From Sphingobacteriales bacterium (GTDB taxonomy: Bacteria > Bacteroidota > Bacteroidia > Chitinophagales > UBA2359): a stretch of 64,000 bases of DNA. A program made the position numbers and the translations under genes. How positions within the stretch are numbered: position 1 is the first letter of the stretch; every line of letters begins with the position of its first letter. The DNA lies in assembly GCA_016706405.1 (NCBI GenBank), contig JADJJT010000002.1, positions 186,001 through 250,000 on the forward strand. Reading direction: 5' to 3'. A model generated the notes under the pieces. It ran no database searches and was not told where the DNA came from. It saw only the letters and a list, made by a program, of their open reading frames with translations. Below are positions 28,847 to 39,394 of the stretch, piece after piece.

Positions 28847-29792
28847 AACTATCCGGAATGTTTTTTTCCGGAAGCCCCAGTTAGTCCCTAAAAACAACAG
28901 TAATAATGTATTTACAAGGCATTACTGTCTTGCTTTACTATTAATAGCATTATCATCTTTGTTATCATGCCAGCAGCAGCAGCAAAACGGCACACAAACC
29001 AATAATGCCGATACCAATACTTCAAACGCTGCTAATGTAAAGGATGCCAAAACAGTAGTGTACCAAGGGGCGGCAGGCATTGTTACTATGGCCGACCTGG
29101 CAAATGCCAAACGAGTTACCGATTACTCAAGTATAATGCCTAAGTATATTCCGGAGGAAGCAAAAAATAATTATCAACGAGCTAAAGATTTATTGCAGCA
29201 AGGAAACCGACAAGGCTATTTACAAGTGATGCGGCAAACAGCACAACAAATGCCCGACTGGCCTCAACCTAACTACGACCTTGCCTTTTACTACGTTTTA
29301 GGCGCACGTTTAGACAGCGCTTTGCATTATTATCAAATAATTAACAACTATTATCCGGAAGGCTATTTCGACTCGAAGCGGGCAGTATTTTATTTAGCTA
29401 ACCCCGACAGCCTTTTGAGAAGTGCGTACATTGTATATAATCAATATAAAACCTTTAAACGCGATACGCTTAAAAATGCCACAAAAGAATTAGAAGACCT
29501 AACCAAAACTGTACCTCAGTTTGGCCCTGCATGGCACGACCTCATTAGGCGCACCCCCGACCACCAACAGCGGCAAACCATAATAACACAAGCATTAAAC
29601 GTTGTGCGCGACCGCGAATCGGTGGCTGCAATACTTATTGAAAATGCTAAAACCAAAGCAGCATTAGGGCAAAATACCGAGGCAATTGAAATTTTAGCCG
29701 GCGTACTGCTTAACCAACAAAATACTTATCTGGCCCGCGAAGCCGCTAAATATGAGTTGGCCGTACTAGTAAACTCCAAAAAACAAGAATAA
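28830..29792 (+). CDS. TPR-like lipoprotein
   Basis: A 320-residue protein. An N-terminal basic stretch and hydrophobic signal lead to a lipobox (LSSLLSC, Cys at about residue 47), followed by a Gln/Asn/Thr-rich spacer encoded partly by a short CAG run (28971-28985). The rest is helical, with tetratricopeptide-like pairs (about 110-185 and 250-315), as in WPQPNYDLAFYYVLGARLDSALHYY. TPRs mediate protein contacts. It overlaps the fpr gene by 17 bases; a second ATG at 28839 is an equal start candidate and would shorten the long N-terminus. Its specific role is unknown. Confidence 0.75.
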   Translation: MNLMDKTIRNVFFRKPQLVPKNNSNNVFTRHYCLALLLIALSSLLSCQQQQQNGTQTNNADTNTSNAANVKDAKTVVYQGAAGIVTMADLANAKRVTDYSSIMPKYIPEEAKNNYQRAKDLLQQGNRQGYLQVMRQTAQQMPDWPQPNYDLAFYYVLGARLDSALHYYQIINNYYPEGYFDSKRAVFYLANPDSLLRSAYIVYNQYKTFKRDTLKNATKELEDLTKTVPQFGPAWHDLIRRTPDHQQRQTIITQALNVVRDRESVAAILIENAKTKAALGQNTEAIEILAGVLLNQQNTYLAREAAKYELAVLVNSKKQE

Positions 29793-30030
29793 CTGCCAAC
29801 TTGTCAGTTTTTTAGTTAAGGAACGATAAATTTGACCACCAAAAACATATCGGAACGATATTTGCAAGTATTTTAATCCTACAAACACAAAGTAAAATAA
29901 ATTGAGCATTCAAACGGCAGTTTATCCGGATTTTAATTTGGTTGCTGCTTTTGCATTTTTTTATAATATGCGCATTACTTGTGTTTTTATTTTTTCTTTT
30001 CAAAAAAATTCAATCTAACCTAATCATATA

Positions 30031-33000
30031 ATGGCCAATTTTGTTTTGCGTGTCCTTGAGGGGCTATTTGGCAAAAAATCAGACAAAGATATTAAGGCAA
30101 TTATGCCTTTGGTAAATAAAATTAATGAAATCTATCCGAATTTAGCTTCAATAAGCAATGATGCACTAAGAGCCCGGACGCAAGAGTTTAGGGAACGTAT
30201 TGCCGCCTACCTTGCCGATGTGGACAACGATATTGAAGTATTGCAAGAACGCGCCAATAGCTTACCTAATACGGATATTGCCGCCAAAGAAACCCTATAC
30301 GCCCAGATTGATAAACGCCGCAAAGACCGCGACCAACAATTAGAGGTAATTTTACTTGACCTGCTGCCCGAGGCATTTGCCACCGTACGCGAAACTGCCC
30401 GGCGCTTTAAAGAGAACGAAACCCTGCGCGCTACTGCCACCCCATTAGACCGCGAATTGGCTGCCAAACTACCCCATATTGTTATTGAAGGAGACGAAGT
30501 AATTTACAGCAACTCGTGGTTGGCAGCTGGTAACACTATAAAATGGGATATGGTACACTACGATGTGCAATTAATTGGCGGTATTGTACTACACCAAGGA
30601 AAAATTGCTGAAATGGCCACCGGCGAAGGCAAAACACTCGTTTCGACCCTGCCTGCTTACCTTAACGCCTTGGCCGGACAAGGCGTACACTTGGTTACCG
30701 TAAACGATTATTTAGCAAAACGCGACTGCGAATGGAATAGTGGCTTATTTAACTTTTTAGATATTACCGTAGATTGTATTGACCGCTACCAACCCCATAC
30801 CCCCCAACGCCGCCAAGCTTATTTGGCCGATATAACCTATGGCACCAACAACGAATTTGGCTTTGATTATTTGCGCGATAATATGACCCGGCATCCGGAA
30901 GAATTAGTGCAGCGCAAACACCATTTTGCCATGGTCGACGAGGTTGATAGCGTATTGGTTGACGATGCCCGAACACCACTCATCATATCAGGCCCAACCG
31001 GAAAAACAGGCGAAGAGGAATACCTATCCCTAAAACCACGGATTGAACATATAGTAAAAAAACAACAAGACTTAGTACGTGACTTGTTAAACCAAGCACG
31101 CAAACAAATTGAAGCAGGCCAAGCAGATGACCGCACCGGCGGTTTAGCCTTGCTTAGGGCACAAAGAGGATTGCCTAAATATACACCACTTATTAAATTT
31201 TTGAGTGAACCCGGCATAAAACAAATTTTATTGCGTACCGAATCGGCCCACCTTGAACAACAAAGTCGCCGTATGCCCGAAGCTGATGCCGAACTATATT
31301 TTGTAATTGAAGAAAAAAACAACTCGGTACATTTAACTGATAAAGGTATTGCACTTATAACCGGCGATGGCGAGGACAACAACTTTTTTGTACTTCCGGA
31401 TATAGGCGCTTCATTAGCCAGTATTGATAAACTAAGCATCACAGCCGAAGAAAAAGCCCAACAAAAAGAAACTTTAATTCAAGATTACAGCGTAAAAGCC
31501 GAGCGCTTACATGCCGTAACACAACTGCTAAAAGCCTACACCCTCTTTGAAAAAGAGGTTGAGTATGTAATTATAGACGGCAAAATTAAAATTGTTGACG
31601 AACAAACAGGCCGTATTATGGAGGGCCGCCGGTATAGCGACGGCCTGCATCAAGCCCTCGAAGCAAAAGAAAACGTTACCGTTGAAGCTACCACCCAAAC
31701 CTTTGCCACCATTACCTTGCAAAACTATTTTAGAATGTTCCATAAATTGGCCGGAATGACAGGTACTGCCGAAACTGAAGCTGGTGAGTTTTGGGAAATT
31801 TATAAATTGGATGTAATAGTAATACCCTCGAACAAACCTATTATCCGGAAAGATGAACAAGATTTAATTTACCGCACCCGCCGCGAAAAATATAACGCTG
31901 TAGTTACTGAAATAAGCAAATTAGTTGAAAAAGGCCGCCCCGTATTAGTAGGCACAACCAGCGTTGAAAACTCGGAAGTATTAAGCCGCTATTTAAAACA
32001 ACGCAATATAGAACATAATGTACTTAACGCCAAACAACACGCCCGCGAAGCCGATATAGTTGCCGAAGCAGGTTTGCCCGGAAAAGTAACCATTGCTACC
32101 AATATGGCCGGACGGGGTACCGATATAAAATTAGGACCAGGCGTGCGCGAGGCAGGCGGATTAGCAATTATTGGCACCGAACGCCACGATGCCCGCCGTA
32201 TTGACCGCCAGTTGCGCGGTAGGGCAGGGCGACAAGGCGATACCGGAAGCAGCCAGTTTTATGTTTCTTTAGAAGACGATTTGATGCGCAAATTTGGCTC
32301 GGAACGCATTGCCGGAATTATGGACAAATTTGGCTACAAGGAAGGAGAGGTAATTCAACACTCAATAATAACGAGCTCCATTGAACGCGCTCAAAAAAAG
32401 GTAGAAGAAAACAATTTTGGTATTCGCAAGCGCCTGCTCGATTACGACGAGGTAATGAATATTCAGCGCAAAGCTATTTACAACAAACGCCACCACGCCT
32501 TATTTGGCGAACGTTTATCGGTAGATTTGGCCAATACTTTCCGCGATTTGAGTGATGAATTAGTGCTCAATTTTAAACCCGGCAACGATTTTGAATCTTT
32601 CCAATTAGAGGTAATGCGTTGTTTTTCTATTGAGCCGCCTATGAATAAAACCGAATTTGCTACATGGAACGAAGCTCAAGTGGCAGACACCCTTTACAAG
32701 GCTGCCGCACAACACTATACCGAAAAAGTAAACCATATTAAACAACAGGCACTACCCGTAATACAACGAATCCGCGCCCAACACGGCGACCAATATCTTC
32801 GTATATCAGTACCCATGACCGATGGCCGGCGTGGTATGAATATTGTAATAGATATTCAGGAAGCCCTTGATACAAATTGCGCTAATCTTGTTACCGAGTT
32901 AGAAAAAAATGTTGTCCTCTCTTTTATTGACGATGCTTGGAAAGAACACCTGCGCGAGATGGACGACCTGCGCAACGAAGTGCAAAATGCAGTTTACGAA

Positions 33001-33423
33001 CAAAAAGACCCCTTGATAATCTTTAAAAAAGAGGCTTTTAATTTGTTCAGAGACATGATGACGGGTGTAAACTCAAGCATTACCACTTTTTTATTTAGGG
33101 CACATATCTTACAACAATCTACCGAAGAAGCCGAAGCGCAACAACGCCGCCGCGCCGAGATGGAACGTCAACAGCGCCAACGCGAATTGGCTGAACGTCA
33201 ACAAACACAAACTAACCGTACTAATGACGACAACGGCGAAAATGAAGGCGCTGATGTAGATAATAATGAGGCTGCCAATCCCAACAAGCGTACTACCGGC
33301 CCACGTTTGCTAAGCAAAGAAGATTACCAAGAACGCTTGCGTTCCGCCCAGCCCAAAGTAGGTGCCAACCAACCTTGCCCTTGTGGCAGTGGTAAAAAAT
33401 ACAAAAACTGCCACGGGAAATAA
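30031..33423 (+). CDS. secA: Preprotein translocase ATPase SecA
   Basis: A 1130-residue motor that drives proteins through SecYEG. Walker A MATGEGKTLVSTLPAYL is at about 193, DEVDSVLVDDARTPLIISG at about 300, and GTDIKLG with the RQLRGRAGRQGD helicase motif at about 690-735. The C-terminal zinc site CPCGSGKKYKNCHGK binds SecB or ribosomes. The protein is longer than E. coli SecA (901) because of a helical insert after the DEAD site (about 330-430) and a Gln/Arg/Glu-rich tail, both usual in Bacteroidota. It converges on the GT9 gene with only 21 bases between. Confidence 0.98.
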   Translation: MANFVLRVLEGLFGKKSDKDIKAIMPLVNKINEIYPNLASISNDALRARTQEFRERIAAYLADVDNDIEVLQERANSLPNTDIAAKETLYAQIDKRRKDRDQQLEVILLDLLPEAFATVRETARRFKENETLRATATPLDRELAAKLPHIVIEGDEVIYSNSWLAAGNTIKWDMVHYDVQLIGGIVLHQGKIAEMATGEGKTLVSTLPAYLNALAGQGVHLVTVNDYLAKRDCEWNSGLFNFLDITVDCIDRYQPHTPQRRQAYLADITYGTNNEFGFDYLRDNMTRHPEELVQRKHHFAMVDEVDSVLVDDARTPLIISGPTGKTGEEEYLSLKPRIEHIVKKQQDLVRDLLNQARKQIEAGQADDRTGGLALLRAQRGLPKYTPLIKFLSEPGIKQILLRTESAHLEQQSRRMPEADAELYFVIEEKNNSVHLTDKGIALITGDGEDNNFFVLPDIGASLASIDKLSITAEEKAQQKETLIQDYSVKAERLHAVTQLLKAYTLFEKEVEYVIIDGKIKIVDEQTGRIMEGRRYSDGLHQALEAKENVTVEATTQTFATITLQNYFRMFHKLAGMTGTAETEAGEFWEIYKLDVIVIPSNKPIIRKDEQDLIYRTRREKYNAVVTEISKLVEKGRPVLVGTTSVENSEVLSRYLKQRNIEHNVLNAKQHAREADIVAEAGLPGKVTIATNMAGRGTDIKLGPGVREAGGLAIIGTERHDARRIDRQLRGRAGRQGDTGSSQFYVSLEDDLMRKFGSERIAGIMDKFGYKEGEVIQHSIITSSIERAQKKVEENNFGIRKRLLDYDEVMNIQRKAIYNKRHHALFGERLSVDLANTFRDLSDELVLNFKPGNDFESFQLEVMRCFSIEPPMNKTEFATWNEAQVADTLYKAAAQHYTEKVNHIKQQALPVIQRIRAQHGDQYLRISVPMTDGRRGMNIVIDIQEALDTNCANLVTELEKNVVLSFIDDAWKEHLREMDDLRNEVQNAVYEQKDPLIIFKKEAFNLFRDMMTGVNSSITTFLFRAHILQQSTEEAEAQQRRRAEMERQQRQRELAERQQTQTNRTNDDNGENEGADVDNNEAANPNKRTTGPRLLSKEDYQERLRSAQPKVGANQPCPCGSGKKYKNCHGK

Positions 33424-33444
33424 GGCTGAACTAAGAGTTTGGAA

Positions 33445-34560
33445 TTATTTTGTCCTCAGAAATGGAATTATTTTCTCAAAAACCATTTCAACGCTTAGGC
33501 TTTGCAAAGGCTGGTAGCTAACACCTTTTGCCGCAAGGTCGGCCTCGGTAAGGGCAAAATAGCCCATAGCATTACACCATTCGCCTTGTGCAACCAAGGT
33601 GTGCGAGCTTGGGCGCAGGGGTCGTGTGCGCGTGTGGTCGGTGGGGCCGTAAAGCGCCAGCAAGGGGGTAGCCAGAGCATCGGCAAAGTGCATAACGCCA
33701 GAGTCGTGGCATACAACTAACCGGGCATATTGCAATAAATTTAGCAATTGATTAATATTGGTTTCGCCCATTGTGTTTACAATATCTTGCGGGTTACTTA
33801 GTAAGGGCAATAGGGTTTGTAGGGCGGCATTGCGGTCGCCAGCCGAGCCAACCAATACTATTTTATACTGCCCAAACTGTGTTTGTAATTTATTAATAAG
33901 TTGAGCAAAATTATGCGGATGCCACGTTTTTACTATTGCCTCGCCATTGGCCGCACAAGGTTGCAACACTATATACTGCTTGAGTGTTAGCCCATAGCCT
34001 TCTAACAATTCAATAGCATTGGCAAACTTAATGCTTGTTGGCAATATGGGTGGTATTGCCGCCGCCGACTGCCCTAATTTTGGCAATAAGACAGTTAAAA
34101 GATCCATATTAAGCAGGGTTTCGTGCCGATTTTTTGACAAAGGAACGAGCGCAGTTGGCCAAAAAATAGTAAAAAATTGCTGTATAGCCCTTGCAAATAA
34201 AGTACGTTTGTTGGTATAAACAGGTTTATGGGCAATTCGCAGGGGTATTTTGGCCATGTACGAGCCAACTAACAAAAAATTAGGTTGCGCATCGAAAGGT
34301 AAAATAATAGCCTTGTATTGAAGCGGCAATATTTGACTCTTAAAAAATTGCATTTTCGTTTGCCACGTAGCATTATTTGGCAGCCAGTGTATCTTCCGGA
34401 TTAAAGACGGTTGAAGTGCAGCCAATTCGGCCACAGCAGGGTCGTTTCCGCAAATAAAATCAATATTAGCTTCGGGAAAAATATGCTTGAACGCTTGTAA
34501 CATGGGCGTTTTTAAAACAAAATTGCCCAAGCCAGTATATCCCGAAAGCAATATATCCAT
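33445..34560 (-). CDS. Glycosyltransferase family 9, heptosyltransferase-like
   Basis: About 371 residues with a GT9/GT-B fold. The N-terminus MDILLSGYTGLGNFVLKTPML is the donor-domain glycine loop. The C-terminal half has KTWHPHNFAQLINKL, IVLVGSAGDRNA, NTMGETNINQLLNLL and VCHDSGVMHFADALATPLLALYGPTDHTRTRP, the nucleotide-sugar site of heptosyltransferases. It probably adds heptose to lipopolysaccharide core; gmhA in this window would supply the precursor pathway. ATG at 34560 is chosen over an upstream ATG (34587) because it begins the conserved strand. Confidence 0.88.
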   Translation of the reverse strand: MDILLSGYTGLGNFVLKTPMLQAFKHIFPEANIDFICGNDPAVAELAALQPSLIRKIHWLPNNATWQTKMQFFKSQILPLQYKAIILPFDAQPNFLLVGSYMAKIPLRIAHKPVYTNKRTLFARAIQQFFTIFWPTALVPLSKNRHETLLNMDLLTVLLPKLGQSAAAIPPILPTSIKFANAIELLEGYGLTLKQYIVLQPCAANGEAIVKTWHPHNFAQLINKLQTQFGQYKIVLVGSAGDRNAALQTLLPLLSNPQDIVNTMGETNINQLLNLLQYARLVVCHDSGVMHFADALATPLLALYGPTDHTRTRPLRPSSHTLVAQGEWCNAMGYFALTEADLAAKGVSYQPLQSLSVEMVFEKIIPFLRTK

Positions 34561-34786
34561 ATTTGTTTGTATGATTGGAAAAAGCAAGCAAAATTAACTA
34601 TTTTAAAGCAGATTTGAATAAGAAACGCTACGGCCTATTACTTCCGGAAAATTTTTATAGATATTACCCCGTCTTAATTTATCTTTTTCGGAGGAAAGAA
34701 AACGAAACCAGCTTCAATAAGAAAAAAACATTTTTTCCTCCGGACAAAACCAACTTTAACTTGCGTTTATTTTAAAACAAAACACT

Positions 34787-34794
34787 TATCTTTG
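34787..34794 (+). promoter_or_regulatory. Putative -7 element TATCTTTG before the TPP riboswitch
   Basis: Matches TAnnTTTG, with TTG at 34761-34763 about 23 bases upstream as a possible -33 box. It lies 57 bases before the TPP aptamer, so the riboswitch would be in the 5' leader. Confidence 0.55.
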
Positions 34795-34850
34795 CACAAT
34801 CCCATTGTTCATTTAATTATATCATCAAAATTATTCTTTTATTTTAGCCA

Positions 34851-34946
34851 TGCAACGGGGCGCAGATGCAATGTATTAAATTGCCACATGCTGAGATGCC
34901 ACCCATAGAACCTGACCCGGATAATACCAGCGTAGGGAAGATTGCA
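34851..34946 (+). promoter_or_regulatory. TPP riboswitch (THI element)
   Basis: The aptamer core is complete: P1 arms TGCAA (34851-34855) and TTGCA (34942-34946), ACGGGGCGC, CTGAGATGCCACCC, then ACCTGACCCGGATAATACC and AGCGTAGGGAA. These are the invariant pyrimidine- and pyrophosphate-binding loops of the TPP riboswitch. It sits 271 bases before a TonB-dependent receptor and should reduce its expression when thiamine pyrophosphate is plentiful. The expression platform is not obvious; no clear U-tracted terminator follows, so control may act on translation. Confidence 0.96.
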
Positions 34947-35217
34947 AACAAGACAAGCACATAAACAAGCAAACAAGTAGCGGCTAAATGGAAAAATGCT
35001 GCTGTAATTAACTAATTTGTTATAGTTTGTTTTGAAGAGAGCACAACCTTTAGTTTAAGCTCAGTTTCCGGAAAATTGAAGTTCTATAATAATGCGTTTT
35101 GTCATTTAAGTACTTTTTTTTATTAGCAGTAAGTTGTTAATTTTATTCCAACTTAAATCACATAAATTGCGTTGCAGGCAAAATTTTAGTTTAGTATAGT
35201 TTAAATTTATTTTTGCC

Positions 35218-37746
35218 ATGCAAATTTTAAAGGCAACATTTCTTGCTACAATGTGCAAATGCTTTTGTAGCATTTTTTATTTTTTATTTTTATTATCTTT
35301 TACCGTATTGTTAAGTTGTTTTGGCAGTACAACATCGGCTTGGGCGCAATGCAGTATTTCGGGCTATGTATTATCGGCAGCTGATGGCGCGCCGTTAGCA
35401 AATGCCACCGTTCATACCACTAAACGCCATACAACTACCAACGAAAAGGGCTTTTTTAAACTTGACGGCTTGATGTGGGGCGAAATATTCATCGAAATTA
35501 CTTATGTTGGCTACACCCCATACCGCAACCGTGTTTTATGCGGGCAAACCAATACTAACAACAACGAGCCGTTAACCTTAAACATTAAACTGCAGCCGGC
35601 TAATAACCTTATAAAAACTGAGGTAGTTGTAACGGCAACGCGCGTAGGAACAAATGCTGCCTCGACCTATCAAAATATAAGCGGCGAAACCTTGCGCCAG
35701 GAAAATGCAGGTCGCGACCTACCTTATTTGTTGCAACAAACCCCATCGGCGGTGGCTACCAGCGATGCCGGCACCGGCATAGGTTATACCGGATTAAGGC
35801 TTCGCGGTACCGATGCCACCCGAATTAACGTAACAGTAAACGGGTTTCCGCTTAACGATGCCGAGTCGCACCAGGTTTATTGGGTCGATTTGCCCGACAT
35901 AACTAATAGCGTAGAAAATGTGCAAATTCAGCGCGGTGTTGGCAGCTCGAGCAATGGCGCGGGAGCATTTGGTGCAAGCATTAACCTGCAAACCAATACC
36001 TACCAGCCTTTAGCTTATACCGACCTTGAGGCGGGCTATGGCAGTTTTAATTCACAACGGGCGGCTCTGCGCTTTGGTACCGGTTTACTGGGCAACCATT
36101 TTACCCTCGATGGGCGCGCTACCTACCAATATAGCGATGGTTATATTGACCGCGCTTTTGCCCGCTTAAACAGCATGACTTTAATGGCAAACTGGCAAAA
36201 TAAACGCAATAGCTGGCGTGCCAATTTTATTCGGGGCCACGAGGTTACCTACCAAGCATGGGAGGGCGTGCCCGAAGCACTGCTAAAAACACAACCAACT
36301 TTTAACAGCTATACCTACGATAATCAGGTAGATGATTATGGGCAAAATCATTTACAATTGTTTTATACCCGTCAGTTGCCCCAAAACTGGTCGTTGCAAA
36401 TTGGACTTAACCGCACCCAAGGCAAAGGCTACTACGAGCAATATAAAACTGACCAGGTGTTTGGCGATTATGGGCTGTATCCGGATACTTTATGGCAGGT
36501 GCTAAAAAATCCGGATGGTTTGGCAATAGACACGCTTCCTATTACAAATACTGATTTGGTTAGGCGCAAATGGTTAGATAATAGCTCTTATGGCGCGGTT
36601 GCATCGGCTCGCTACGAAAAACAAGGTAAAACCTTTACACTTAGTAGTACAGCACATTGGTATAACGGCCAACATTACGGCACTTTAGAGTGGGCAGAGT
36701 ATATGCCCAATGGTATTTTAAGACAACGCTATTATGACGGAACAGGTAAAAAATTAGATGCCAATATTTTTGCTAAGTTTGAATACGCCTTTTTTAATAA
36801 ATGGTGGTTATTTGCCGACCTTCAATACCGGATGATTGATTACCAAATTAAAGGCACTGACGACGAGAAAGGGAGTTTAGCCCTGAGCAAAAAATGGAAT
36901 TTTGTTAATCCGAAACTTGGCCTAACCTATATTTTGACCACCAATAAACAACTATATGCCTCGTTTGGTGTAGCGCATCGCGAGCCAACCCGAAGCAATT
37001 TAGTTGACAACGACACTTTGCCAACCCACGAGCAGTTGCAAAACCTCGAAATGGGCTACCGATACAAAGGCAAAACCGTACAGTTTACTGCAAACTATTT
37101 TTTAATGCTGTACCACAATCAATTAGTTTTAACCGGGAACTTAAATAGTGTAGGTGCGCCAATTCAACAAAATGTACCCAACAGTTACCGCACCGGTCTT
37201 GAACTGCAAGCCGACTGCGAAATAAACAACCGGCTTAGTTTACAAGCAAATATTGCCTTTAGTTTGCATAAAATACGACAATTTAATGTAACCGCACCAA
37301 TTTATACCGATGCGGATACCTGGGGCTATCTGCGCGACACTTTATTAACGTATAAAAATACCGATATATCTTTTTCGCCAACGCAGGTTTCGGGGCTAAC
37401 GCTAAAATGGCAACCCGTAAACGGTTTAAACCTCGAGTGGCAACATAAATATATTGGCGCACAATATTTAGATAATACCATGAACAACGACCGAAAATTG
37501 CAAGCCTACTATACCCAAGATATTTTAGCAAGCTGGCAGTTTGAAAAAATACCAAATATCCGGAAAATAGCATTTACTATTCAACTCATTAACTTGTTAA
37601 ATACTAAGTACCGAAGCAATGGCTATACCTATTTTGCCCTTTTTCAAGGTAGTTCTCCTCAGTTAAATACTATCACTCAAAATTTTAATTTTTACTACCC
37701 TCAAGCGGAGAGACATGTCTTAGGTGGCATAAAAATAAGTTTTTAA
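35218..37746 (+). CDS. TonB-dependent outer-membrane receptor, probably for thiamine
   Basis: An 842-residue receptor. After a long signal peptide (cleavage near TTSAWAQC, about residue 44) comes a carboxypeptidase-regulatory-like domain (about 48-130), the TonB box region (KTEVVVTATR), the plug (about 140-260, LRLRGTDATRINVTVNGFPLND) and a 22-strand barrel ending VLGGIKISF with the terminal Phe typical of outer-membrane proteins. The TPP riboswitch upstream makes thiamine or a thiamine precursor the likely ligand, taken up with TonB-ExbBD energy. No inner-membrane thiamine transporter follows; the next gene is an unrelated T9SS cargo. Confidence 0.92.
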   Translation: MQILKATFLATMCKCFCSIFYFLFLLSFTVLLSCFGSTTSAWAQCSISGYVLSAADGAPLANATVHTTKRHTTTNEKGFFKLDGLMWGEIFIEITYVGYTPYRNRVLCGQTNTNNNEPLTLNIKLQPANNLIKTEVVVTATRVGTNAASTYQNISGETLRQENAGRDLPYLLQQTPSAVATSDAGTGIGYTGLRLRGTDATRINVTVNGFPLNDAESHQVYWVDLPDITNSVENVQIQRGVGSSSNGAGAFGASINLQTNTYQPLAYTDLEAGYGSFNSQRAALRFGTGLLGNHFTLDGRATYQYSDGYIDRAFARLNSMTLMANWQNKRNSWRANFIRGHEVTYQAWEGVPEALLKTQPTFNSYTYDNQVDDYGQNHLQLFYTRQLPQNWSLQIGLNRTQGKGYYEQYKTDQVFGDYGLYPDTLWQVLKNPDGLAIDTLPITNTDLVRRKWLDNSSYGAVASARYEKQGKTFTLSSTAHWYNGQHYGTLEWAEYMPNGILRQRYYDGTGKKLDANIFAKFEYAFFNKWWLFADLQYRMIDYQIKGTDDEKGSLALSKKWNFVNPKLGLTYILTTNKQLYASFGVAHREPTRSNLVDNDTLPTHEQLQNLEMGYRYKGKTVQFTANYFLMLYHNQLVLTGNLNSVGAPIQQNVPNSYRTGLELQADCEINNRLSLQANIAFSLHKIRQFNVTAPIYTDADTWGYLRDTLLTYKNTDISFSPTQVSGLTLKWQPVNGLNLEWQHKYIGAQYLDNTMNNDRKLQAYYTQDILASWQFEKIPNIRKIAFTIQLINLLNTKYRSNGYTYFALFQGSSPQLNTITQNFNFYYPQAERHVLGGIKISF

Positions 37747-37962
37747 TTAGCATTTTTTGCCCTAAAAACACCACACCCAAAGTTTTTTTTGTAATTTATA
37801 CGACTTTTTTAAAAAAAAAATAGTATTTATACTTTGAGATGTAATTTTGATTAAAAATTTGTTGTACTTTGGTGCTTTATTTTGTAGTATTAAAAATTAA
37901 AAACTTTAATACAACTTAGATTTAAATTACTTTATTTATTATACATTTTAACTAATTTAAAC

Positions 37963-39303
37963 ATGATGAATTTCTACAAAATTTTTTGCGTGGCGTTAAT
38001 ATTAACGCTTGGTAGTTTTAATGCGAGCGCCCAATGGTGTGGATATGTAAACCCAACATCAATTTTAGCTGGTTGCCCTTATTCGCTTTATCTTAATCAA
38101 TTTAGCATTAATACTTTAACGCACACATTAGGGTATTATCCGACAGGTTGCCCTCCAACTGCTTATAATTTTTACGGATATACTACCACTTTAAATACTG
38201 GTGCTACTTACAGCCCTACATTTTGGGCTAACACCACTAACAACCAAAAAGCCCAGTTATGGATAGACTTTAACAACGATTACGACTTTTTAGATGCCGG
38301 AGAAGCCTCGGCAATTGCAGCCAACATTCCAACATACGGCTCCTCTTCTGTCTCTTTTACCATTCCAAATACTGCAACATCGGGTGTACGCCGTATGCGG
38401 GTTGTTTCTGATTTTTGGGGCTCAGGATGGACATTGGCTACTTGCGGTACAGCCACCTATTATGGCTATATTTACGACTACAATGTTACTATAGCCGGCT
38501 GTGGTACACCCCCCACCTTTGTTACTACCTTGCCCAGTACTAGTACTGCCAATCGCCTTTGCGATAACTCAGGCAAAAAATTGCTAACCATCACCTCTCC
38601 ATCGGGCTATACCGCTACTTGGAGCAGCACAACTAATGGTGTAATTACTACCAGTAATGGCAATTACTATTTTAACCCAGGCGCTATATCTATTGACCCT
38701 GCTACTGGCTTTGGCCAAGCTACCGTTACCTTAGCGGCTTATAATGGAACTTGTACGTTTTATGTAAACTATATTGTATATGTTAAATGCTGCGGTATTG
38801 ATGTTGCTCAAGTTTTGGGGGCAGGCAACGATGGTAAAGTAGATTATTACACGCTTTCTTTTAACTGTAAAAACACCAGTTACACCTATCAGCTAACAGG
38901 TGGTGGCCCGGTTACCTTTACAAAAGTTAATAAAGTGTTAATGGCTAACCATAATTGCAATAACTACTCGGTGCGTATTACCGGTTGTGGATGTCCCAAA
39001 AACTTTAACGGCGGCACATCTTGCAAAGATGACGGTAGTATAGCTAACGCTAGCTTATCTTGCTATCCTAATCCTGTTGACGAGCATACAACCGTTAGCT
39101 TTACTACTGCTACGGGTGGTACAATTGAAACCGGTATTTATAATATCAATGGTCAACAAGTAATGTCGGTATTTAATGGCAGTTTAGCCGCCGGCGAAAC
39201 CGTAAATATGCCTTTAACAATTGACTTACCTGCCGGTATTTACTTTGTTCGCATGGTAAGCGATAGCGGCGAAAACATGGTTCAAAAAATTATGGTCAAC
39301 TAA
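37963..39303 (+). CDS. GEVED-domain protein with T9SS type A sorting domain
   Basis: A 446-residue secreted protein with a signal peptide (cleavage near NASAQ). A GEVED domain (about 70-175, QLWIDFNNDYDFLDAGEA) precedes a Thr/Gly/Tyr-rich beta region. The last 80 residues (SCYPNPVDEHTTVSF, GIYNINGQQVM, PAGIYFVRMV) form a type A sorting domain. GEVED modules are non-catalytic and often sit in cell-surface adhesins or enzymes. A pair of TCCGGA-cored hairpins follows the gene. Confidence 0.88.
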   Translation: MMNFYKIFCVALILTLGSFNASAQWCGYVNPTSILAGCPYSLYLNQFSINTLTHTLGYYPTGCPPTAYNFYGYTTTLNTGATYSPTFWANTTNNQKAQLWIDFNNDYDFLDAGEASAIAANIPTYGSSSVSFTIPNTATSGVRRMRVVSDFWGSGWTLATCGTATYYGYIYDYNVTIAGCGTPPTFVTTLPSTSTANRLCDNSGKKLLTITSPSGYTATWSSTTNGVITTSNGNYYFNPGAISIDPATGFGQATVTLAAYNGTCTFYVNYIVYVKCCGIDVAQVLGAGNDGKVDYYTLSFNCKNTSYTYQLTGGGPVTFTKVNKVLMANHNCNNYSVRITGCGCPKNFNGGTSCKDDGSIANASLSCYPNPVDEHTTVSFTTATGGTIETGIYNINGQQVMSVFNGSLAAGETVNMPLTIDLPAGIYFVRMVSDSGENMVQKIMVN

Positions 39304-39347
39304 AAATTAATTGGCGAGAAAGCTAATTTTTATAAGTTGTAATATTT

Positions 39348-39381
39348 TCCGGATTTGATTAAATTGTAATAATAATCCGGA
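39348..39381 (+). repeat. Inverted TCCGGA pair
   Basis: Arms TCCGGATT (39348-39355) and AATCCGGA (39374-39381), 18 bases apart, just after the GEVED gene. It lacks a strong U-tract. It precedes a second, longer hairpin with the same core. Confidence 0.6.
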
Positions 39382-39394
39382 TAGAACATAAAAT

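Noticed and set aside
28971..28985. CAG microsatellite
   Set aside because: Only about five units, in a Gln/Asn spacer of a lipoprotein; ordinary low complexity.
34575..34775. 66-codon ORF before the TPP riboswitch
   Set aside because: Low-complexity, overlaps the start region of the GT9 gene and ends at the promoter; no conserved pattern.
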